A stretch of 64,000 bases of DNA from Burkholderiales bacterium (lineage in GTDB: Bacteria; Pseudomonadota; Gammaproteobacteria; Burkholderiales; Casimicrobiaceae), in assembly GCA_015075645.1 (NCBI GenBank), contig JABTUF010000001.1, positions 682,001-746,000 on the forward strand, read 5' to 3'. A model generated the notes under the pieces. That model saw only the letters and a list, made by a program, of their open reading frames with translations. It was not told the DNA's origin and did not search any database. Position numbers and translations under genes: made by a program. Shown here piece after piece: positions 59,274-64,000 of the stretch (positions are counted from its first letter, which is position 1; each line of letters starts with the position of its first letter).

Positions 59274-60143
59274 ATGATCGTCAGCATGACCGGCTTCGCG
59301 GCAGCTTCCGCGGAGGTCCCCGGGGCGGCGCTCGTGGCGGAACTTCGCAGCGTCAACCACCGCTACCTCGACCTGTCGCTCCGCCTGCCCGACGAGCTGC
59401 GCGCCCTGGAGCCCTCGCTGCGCGAGAGGATGGCCGCGCAATTGAAGCGCGGCAAGGTCGAATTGCGGCTCGCCCTCAACCGGTCGACGCCCGGCGGCTC
59501 GACGCGGCTCGCCGTCGATTCCGACCGGGTCAAGGCACTCTCCGCAGCGGCCGCCGAGGTCGCCCGGCTCGTCCCCGGCGCGACGCCGATGTCGGTGAAC
59601 GAGGTCCTGCGCTGGCCGGGCGTGCTCACCGAGCCCTCGGCCGATCCGGACGAACTCGCCGCCCGCGCACACGCGCTCGTCGACGAGGTGCTCGGCGAAC
59701 TCGCCGCCTCACGAGCGCGCGAAGGCGCGAAACTCGCCGGCATCCTGTCCGTGCGCTGCGACGAGATCGCGGCGCAGGTCGAGCGCGTCGCCCCGCGCAT
59801 CCCCGCGGCGCACGCCGCCTGGACCGAGAAGCTCAACGCGCGCCTCAGGGAAGCCGGCCTCGATCCCGACGAGGAGCGCATGAAGCAGGAGTTCGCGCTC
59901 TTCGCCACCAAGGTCGACGTCGACGAGGAACTCGAGCGGCTGGGCGCGCACGTCGCCGAGTTCCGCCGCGTGCTCGCGACCGGGGGCGCGGCAGGCAAGC
60001 GGCTCGACTTCCTCGCGCAGGAACTCCACCGCGAAGCCAACACGCTCGGCTCCAAGTCGGTCGACGCGGAGGTCTCGCGCGCCGCGCTCGAGCTCAAGGT
60101 GCTGATCGAGCAGATGCGCGAGCAGGTGCAGAACATCGAGTAG
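59274..60143 (+). CDS. yicC: YicC-family endoribonuclease
   Basis: A 289-residue protein beginning MIVSMTGFAAASAE, the family hallmark. RSVNHRYLDLSLRLPDELRALEPSLRERM and the C-terminal half with DPDEERMKQEFALFATKVDVDEELERLGAHV and LDFLAQELHREANTLGSKS are also characteristic. YicC proteins are hexameric RNases involved in sRNA and mRNA turnover. In many proteobacteria yicC precedes gmk, as here, 244 bp apart. Confidence 0.93.
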   Translation: MIVSMTGFAAASAEVPGAALVAELRSVNHRYLDLSLRLPDELRALEPSLRERMAAQLKRGKVELRLALNRSTPGGSTRLAVDSDRVKALSAAAAEVARLVPGATPMSVNEVLRWPGVLTEPSADPDELAARAHALVDEVLGELAASRAREGAKLAGILSVRCDEIAAQVERVAPRIPAAHAAWTEKLNARLREAGLDPDEERMKQEFALFATKVDVDEELERLGAHVAEFRRVLATGGAAGKRLDFLAQELHREANTLGSKSVDAEVSRAALELKVLIEQMREQVQNIE

Positions 60144-60325
60144 TTCTCCGGCCGTGCCTGCGATGGCAGGTACCCCGGCCCGCGCGGCATCGCCCGGATG
60201 CCGGACGCCGTGACCTGCCATCCGGCCGAAATCCGTCCGGCGCTTCCGCGCGATTCGCGCGGCGCACCCGGCGCACCGCCGGGTTTCGACATGCCGCCGT
60301 GCGCCGCACGTAAGCGCATCCTCGG

Positions 60326-60331
60326 TAGAAT
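60326..60331 (+). promoter_or_regulatory. Putative -10 element of gmk
   Basis: TAGAAT followed by CGCCCC, 57 bp before the gmk GTG. It has the same core as before fba, yggX and the DUF2782 gene. Confidence 0.4.
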
Positions 60332-60387
60332 CGCCCCTTTCACGCCTGCGCCGCCCGGTTCATTCGCGCCGATCCGGCCTTCGCCAA

Positions 60388-61035
60388 GTGACCATCACCA
60401 CCCAGAGCCCCGGCACCTCGGGCTGCCTCTTCGTGATCGCCGCGCCGTCGGGCGGCGGCAAGACGAGCCTGGTGAGCGCCCTGCTCGAGCGCGAACCGGG
60501 CATCAAGCTGTCGGTGTCCTACACGACGCGCCCGCCGCGCCCCGGCGAGCAGGACGGCGCCCACTACCACTTCGTCGACGTGCCGCGCTTCATGGCGCTC
60601 AAGGACTCCGGCGCCTTCCTCGAGCACGCGCACGTCCACGGCAACTGGTACGCGACCTCGGCGATCTGGCTCTCCGACCAGGTCCGTCAGGGCGCCGACG
60701 TGCTGCTCGAGATCGACTGGCAGGGCGCGCTGCAGGTGCGGCGCCTCGTCCCGGGCGCGGTGCTCGTCTTCATCCTGCCACCGTCGATCGACTCGCTGCG
60801 CGAGCGCCTGGAAAAGCGCGGCCAGGACAGCCCCGCGGTGATCGCGCGCCGGCTCGACGCCGCCCGCGAAGAGATGCGCCATGCGGCAGAGTTCGATTAT
60901 GTTATTATGAATCAGGACTTTGCGAGGGCCGTCGACGACCTCTCCGTGATCGTGCGGGCGGCGCGGCTCGCTGCGTCGCGGCAGTTCGTCCGCCACGCGC
61001 GCACGCTCTCCGAACTCACCGACCCGTCGAGGTAA
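60388..61035 (+). CDS. gmk: Guanylate kinase
   Basis: The enzyme phosphorylates GMP to GDP (215 residues). The P-loop is [10 protein letters not shown] near residue 19-28, GMP-binding [16 protein letters not shown] and [13 protein letters not shown] follow, and [12 protein letters not shown] is the central strand. The start is a GTG at 60388; no ATG fits. The codons for FDYVIMNQ (60894-60917) are unusually AT-rich compared with the rest and may hide a promoter. It is followed after 4 bp by rpoZ. Confidence 0.96.
   Translation: MTITTQSPGTSGCLFVIAAPSGGGKTSLVSALLEREPGIKLSVSYTTRPPRPGEQDGAHYHFVDVPRFMALKDSGAFLEHAHVHGNWYATSAIWLSDQVRQGADVLLEIDWQGALQVRRLVPGAVLVFILPPSIDSLRERLEKRGQDSPAVIARRLDAAREEMRHAAEFDYVIMNQDFARAVDDLSVIVRAARLAASRQFVRHARTLSELTDPSR
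60900..60908 (+). promoter_or_regulatory. Candidate extended -10 promoter inside gmk for rpoZ-spoT
   Basis: TG-T-TATTAT lies in an AT-rich patch of the gmk 3' region, about 130 bp before rpoZ. It matches the extended -10 form (TGnTATAAT) at all but one position. No good -35 is needed or seen. Confidence 0.4.
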
Positions 61036-61039
61036 CACC

Positions 61040-61264
61040 ATGGCCCGTATCACGATCGAGGACTGCCTCGAGCGCATCCCCAACCGGTTCGAGCTGACGC
61101 TCGCCGCCACCAACCGCGCCCGCCAGATCTCCGCGGGCTCGACGCCGCTGCTCGACGCCGATCGCGACAAGCCGACCGTCATCGCGCTGCGCGAGGTCGC
61201 CGCGGGCAAGGTCGGCATCGAGATGCTGCACAAGGCGCCGCCGACGCCGGTGCTTTCGGGGTAG
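61040..61264 (+). CDS. rpoZ: RNA polymerase omega subunit
   Basis: A 74-residue subunit that aids RNA polymerase assembly and forms part of the ppGpp site 1 with beta'. It starts [21 protein letters not shown], then [12 protein letters not shown] and [15 protein letters not shown], all canonical. It lies 4 bp after gmk and 20 bp before spoT, the classic arrangement that links the omega/ppGpp target with ppGpp metabolism. Confidence 0.98.
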   Translation: MARITIEDCLERIPNRFELTLAATNRARQISAGSTPLLDADRDKPTVIALREVAAGKVGIEMLHKAPPTPVLSG

Positions 61265-61284
61265 CGAACCCCGGGGCTCCGACC

Positions 61285-63414
61285 GTGTCGGAGATCGCCG
61301 AGTTCACCCGGCACCTGGGTCATTACCTGGGCGCTCCCGACCTCGCCCTGGTCGAGCAGGCGTTCGACTTCTCCGAATCGGCCCACCGCGGCCAGTTCCG
61401 CAAGTCGGGCGAGCCCTACATCACCCATCCGCTCGCGGTCGCGAGCATCCTGTCGCAGTGGAGGCTCGACGCGCAGGGGCTCGCCGCCGCGCTCCTCCAC
61501 GACGTGATGGAGGACACGCGCGTCACCAAGACCGAGCTCGAGACGACGTTCGGCAAGAGCGTCGCCGACATGGTCGACGGCGTCTCGAAGCTCGACCAGA
61601 TCGCGTTCGACACGCGCGAGGAGGCGCAGGCCGAGAGCTTCCGCAAGATGCTGCTCGCGATGGCGCGCGACGTCCGCGTCATCCTGATCAAGCTCGCCGA
61701 CCGTCTGCACAACATGCGCACGCTCGACGCGATGGCGCCGGTGCACCGCAAGCGCATCGCGCGCGAGACGCTCGACATCTACGCGCCGATCGCGAACCGG
61801 CTGGGCCTCAACGCCCTCTACCTCGAGCTGCAGGACCTGTCGTTCAAGCAGCTCCACCCGATGCGCTACCGGATCATCGCCGCCGCGGTCAAGGCGGCGC
61901 GCGGCAACCGGCGCGAGGTGATGAACCGCCTGATCGAATCCATCCGGCAGGGGCTCGCGAACGCCGGGATCGACGCGACCGTCAGCGGGCGCGAGAAGAC
62001 GGTCTATTCGGTCTACCGCAAGATGCGCGAGAAGCGCTACACGTTCGCGCAGGTGTTCGACATCTACGGCGCCCGCGTGCTCGTCGCGGACAAGGCGCGC
62101 TGCTACGCGGCGATGGGCGTGCTGCACGACCTCTACAAGCCCATTCCCGGCAAGTTCAAGGACTACATCGCGATCCCGAAGGCGAACGGCTACCAGTCGC
62201 TGCACACGACGCTGTTCGGCCCGTTCGGCACTCCGCTCGAGGCGCAGATCCGCACGCACGACATGCACCGGGTCGCCGAGGCGGGCGTCGCCGCGCACTG
62301 GCTCTACAAGTCGGGCGGCGCGCTCGACCTCGAAGAGGCGCAGCGCGAGACCTCGAAGTGGCTGCAGAGCCTGCTCGAGATCCAGAGCGAGTCGCGCGAC
62401 AGCAAGGAGTTCCTCGAGCACGTCAAGGGCGACCTCTTCCCCGAGGAGATCTACGTCTTCACGCCGAAGGGCAAGATCATGGCGCTGCCGCGCGGCGCGA
62501 CCGCGGTCGACTTCGCCTACGGCGTGCACACCGACATCGGCCACCATTGCGTCGCCGCGCGGATCAATTACGAACTCCTGCCGCTGCGCACCGAGCTCAA
62601 GAACGGCGACCACGTCGAGATCCTCACCGCCCCGACCGCGCGCCCCAACCCGTCGTGGCTCGCGTTCGTCGCGACCGGCAAGGCGCGCTCGCGCATCCGC
62701 CATTTCCTCAAGGGCCTGCAGCAGAAGGAATCGGCGGCGCTGGGCGAGCGGCTGCTCGCCCAGGCGCTCGCCACGCTCAAGGTCGAGCCCGAGTCGATCA
62801 CCTGGGAGCGCTGGGAGGCGCTCGCGCGCGAGTACGGCGCGAAGAGCCAGATCGACATCCTCGCCGACATCGGCATCGGCAAGCGCCTGTCGTTCGTCGT
62901 CGCGCAGGCGCTGACCCGGAGCGGCGCGAAGGGCGCCGCCGACGCGCCGCTCCCGCCCGCGAAGGCCGGCGCGCTCACGCTGCGCGGCGTCGAGGGCATC
63001 GCGATCATGTACGCGAAGTGCTGCCGGCCGATCCCCGGCGACGCGGTCCTCGGCCAGTTCCGCAAGGGCCAGGGACTCACCGTGCATCTGCGCGACTGCC
63101 CGTCGCTCAAGCGCCAGCGCATCGACCAGGTCGAGATCGTCGACATCGAGTGGTCGCCCGACGTGCAGGGCGTGTTCGACGCGGGCGTGCGTCTCGTCGT
63201 CACCGACCGGCGCGGCCTGCTCGCGGACCTCGCGACCGCGATCGCCGACGCCGGGTCGAACATCGATTCCGTGTCGATGGAACGTCCCGACGGCGGCAGC
63301 GTGATCGCGATGTTCTTCGGCGTGCAGGTGCGCGACCGCCGCCACCTCGCGCAGGTGATGCGCGCGATGCGCCGCGTGCCCGACGTCAAGCGGCTGGGGC
63401 GCGCGCGGACCTGA
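61285..63414 (+). CDS. spoT: Bifunctional (p)ppGpp synthetase/hydrolase, SpoT/Rel type
   Basis: A 709-residue enzyme that makes and degrades the stringent-response alarmone. The HD hydrolase domain is intact: His34, His48, and HDVMEDT at 72-78 with ADRLHNMRTL after it. The synthetase domain follows with GREKTVYSVYRKM, IYGARVLV and PKANGYQSLHT. A TGS domain (IYVFTPKGKIMALPRGATAVDFAY, about 385-445), a helical/zinc-finger region (YAKCCRPIPGD) and a C-terminal ACT domain (about 630-705) complete it. Intact HD residues indicate hydrolysis is active, unlike RelA. The start is a GTG 20 bp after rpoZ. Confidence 0.96.
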   Translation: MSEIAEFTRHLGHYLGAPDLALVEQAFDFSESAHRGQFRKSGEPYITHPLAVASILSQWRLDAQGLAAALLHDVMEDTRVTKTELETTFGKSVADMVDGVSKLDQIAFDTREEAQAESFRKMLLAMARDVRVILIKLADRLHNMRTLDAMAPVHRKRIARETLDIYAPIANRLGLNALYLELQDLSFKQLHPMRYRIIAAAVKAARGNRREVMNRLIESIRQGLANAGIDATVSGREKTVYSVYRKMREKRYTFAQVFDIYGARVLVADKARCYAAMGVLHDLYKPIPGKFKDYIAIPKANGYQSLHTTLFGPFGTPLEAQIRTHDMHRVAEAGVAAHWLYKSGGALDLEEAQRETSKWLQSLLEIQSESRDSKEFLEHVKGDLFPEEIYVFTPKGKIMALPRGATAVDFAYGVHTDIGHHCVAARINYELLPLRTELKNGDHVEILTAPTARPNPSWLAFVATGKARSRIRHFLKGLQQKESAALGERLLAQALATLKVEPESITWERWEALAREYGAKSQIDILADIGIGKRLSFVVAQALTRSGAKGAADAPLPPAKAGALTLRGVEGIAIMYAKCCRPIPGDAVLGQFRKGQGLTVHLRDCPSLKRQRIDQVEIVDIEWSPDVQGVFDAGVRLVVTDRRGLLADLATAIADAGSNIDSVSMERPDGGSVIAMFFGVQVRDRRHLAQVMRAMRRVPDVKRLGRART

Positions 63415-63436
63415 GTCTGCGCCCGGCTTGCGCCTC

Positions 63437-63656
63437 GTCGGGCTGAAGCCCGACCCACATCCCCATCGGTAGGTCGGCCTTCAGGCCGACACCTTTCGCT
63501 CGCATCGGCACGAACCCGTCGGGCTGAAGCCCGACCCACAGTCGCCGCGATTGTCGGGCTGAAGCCCGACCCACATCCCCATCGGTAGGTCGGCCTTCAG
63601 GCCGACGCCGTTCCCTCGCATCGGCACGGATTCCGTCGGGCTGAAGCCCGACCCAC
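63437..63656. repeat. Mosaic hairpin cluster 3 (6 copies of the 22-bp palindrome)
   Basis: Copies at 63437-63458, 63469-63490, 63518-63539, 63553-63574, 63585-63606 and 63635-63656. Orientation is -, +, -, -, +, -. The block of copies 1-2 plus the spacer containing CGCATCGGCACG is duplicated with about 116-bp period. The same spacer is found in cluster 1, so the unit is copied as a mosaic. It fills the gap between spoT and the last gene. Confidence 0.92.
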
Positions 63657-63674
63657 GGCGATGCGCGTTCCCGG

Positions 63675-63680
63675 CATAAT
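63675..63680 (+). promoter_or_regulatory. Putative -10 element of the last gene
   Basis: CATAAT followed by CGG, 28 bp before the ATG at 63709, directly after the last hairpin copy. Confidence 0.35.
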
Positions 63681-63708
63681 CGGCCCTCGCATTCGCCCGG
63701 GAGGTCCG

Positions 63709-64000
63709 ATGGAATCGCCAGGCCGCCGACGCTTCGCGCTCCTCGCGCTGTGCGCGCTCGCCGCTGCATCGCTCGCGGGGCTCGCGCATGCGCAGGGCAG
63801 GGACCGGGTCGTCTTCGCCACCGACTGGTTCGCCCAGGCCGAGCACGGCGGTTTCTACCAGGCGCAGGCCGAAGGCATCTACGCGAAGCACGGGCTCGAC
63901 GTGACGATCAGGATGGGCGGTCCGCAGGTCAACGGACTGCAACTCCTCGCGGCCGGACAGCTCGACGTCGCGATGGCGGACGGGCTGCAGGTCCTGAACG
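63709..64000 (+). CDS. NMT1/SsuA-like ABC transporter substrate-binding protein (N-terminal part)
   Basis: The frame is cut by the right edge; 97 residues are visible. A signal peptide (RRRFALLALCALAAASLAG, cleaved near AHAQG) is followed by VVFATDWFAQAEHGGFYQAQAEGIYAKHGLDV. Continuing with RMGGPQVNGLQLLAAGQLDVAMADG, this is the typical start of NMT1/THI5-like periplasmic binding proteins for pyrimidine precursors, taurine/sulfonates or nitriles. GGGAGG lies 5 bp before the ATG. Its transporter partners would be beyond the window. Confidence 0.88.
   Translation, partial: MESPGRRRFALLALCALAAASLAGLAHAQGRDRVVFATDWFAQAEHGGFYQAQAEGIYAKHGLDVTIRMGGPQVNGLQLLAAGQLDVAMADGLQVLN

Overview
The window is a GC-rich chromosomal segment from a betaproteobacterium, probably in or near the Burkholderiales/Rhodocyclales. 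The assignment rests on gene content and order: two BPSS1780-type membrane proteins, a DUF2782-thrB cluster next to polA, yqgE-ruvX-pyrR-pyrB-pyrC', a complete pilGHIJL (Pil-Chp) chemosensory operon, rpoZ-spoT, and a CIRCE-controlled groESL. Nearly every gene is a housekeeping gene. I saw no rRNA, tRNA, CRISPR array, prophage or plasmid origin. The only mobile-element gene is a probable IS630-type transposase cut by the left edge.

Layout. 0-10 kb: class II fructose-bisphosphate aldolase, small stress and hypothetical proteins, a threonine-dehydratase-like enzyme, a DUF2726 protein, and a minus-strand peptide ABC-transporter operon (dppB-C-D-F-A). 10-20 kb: repeats, groES-groEL with promoter and CIRCE operator, an acetyltransferase, a DedA-rhodanese fusion, a membrane protein, a glycosyltransferase-like protein and polA. 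20-31 kb: a LOG-family protein, DUF2782, homoserine kinase, a membrane protein, a SulP transporter, uvrD, argA, yggX, a peroxidase-like enzyme and a CysN-like/CysC fusion. 31-40 kb: the yqgE-ruvX-pyrR-pyrB-pyrC' operon, a BON protein, a GFA enzyme, an arsR-AHSA1 pair, and an EF-G paralogue. 40-50 kb: the twitching-motility chemosensory operon, ending in a 1941-residue hybrid kinase. 50-64 kb: ilvA, ppx facing sixA-ppk1-dnaQ, a PP2C phosphatase and Ser/Thr kinase, yicC, gmk-rpoZ-spoT, and the start of an NMT1/SsuA-like binding protein.

The genes group by function. Polyphosphate turnover (ppk1, ppx) and stringent response (rpoZ, spoT) lie close together. Pyrimidine synthesis has ATCase paired with a dihydroorotase that has lost its HxH metal site. 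GroESL looks HrcA-regulated. ArsR has an operator that covers its own start codon and is probably leaderless.

The most unusual content is between the genes. Three repeat families recur. (1) Arrays of 7-bp tandem repeats of changing sequence (GTCAACT, CAGGTGA, GTCGAAC, CAGAAGA/CAGAAGT and others) sit directly against stop or start codons of six genes. (2) Palindromic elements built on GGGTCAGACTCGA. (3) Mosaic clusters of 22-bp hairpins in two stem-compensated versions (17 copies). The heptamer arrays resemble the short tandemly repeated repetitive (STRR) sequences known from cyanobacteria. They replace the Shine-Dalgarno region of pilL and dnaQ. I consider them the best candidate for something not yet described in this lineage.
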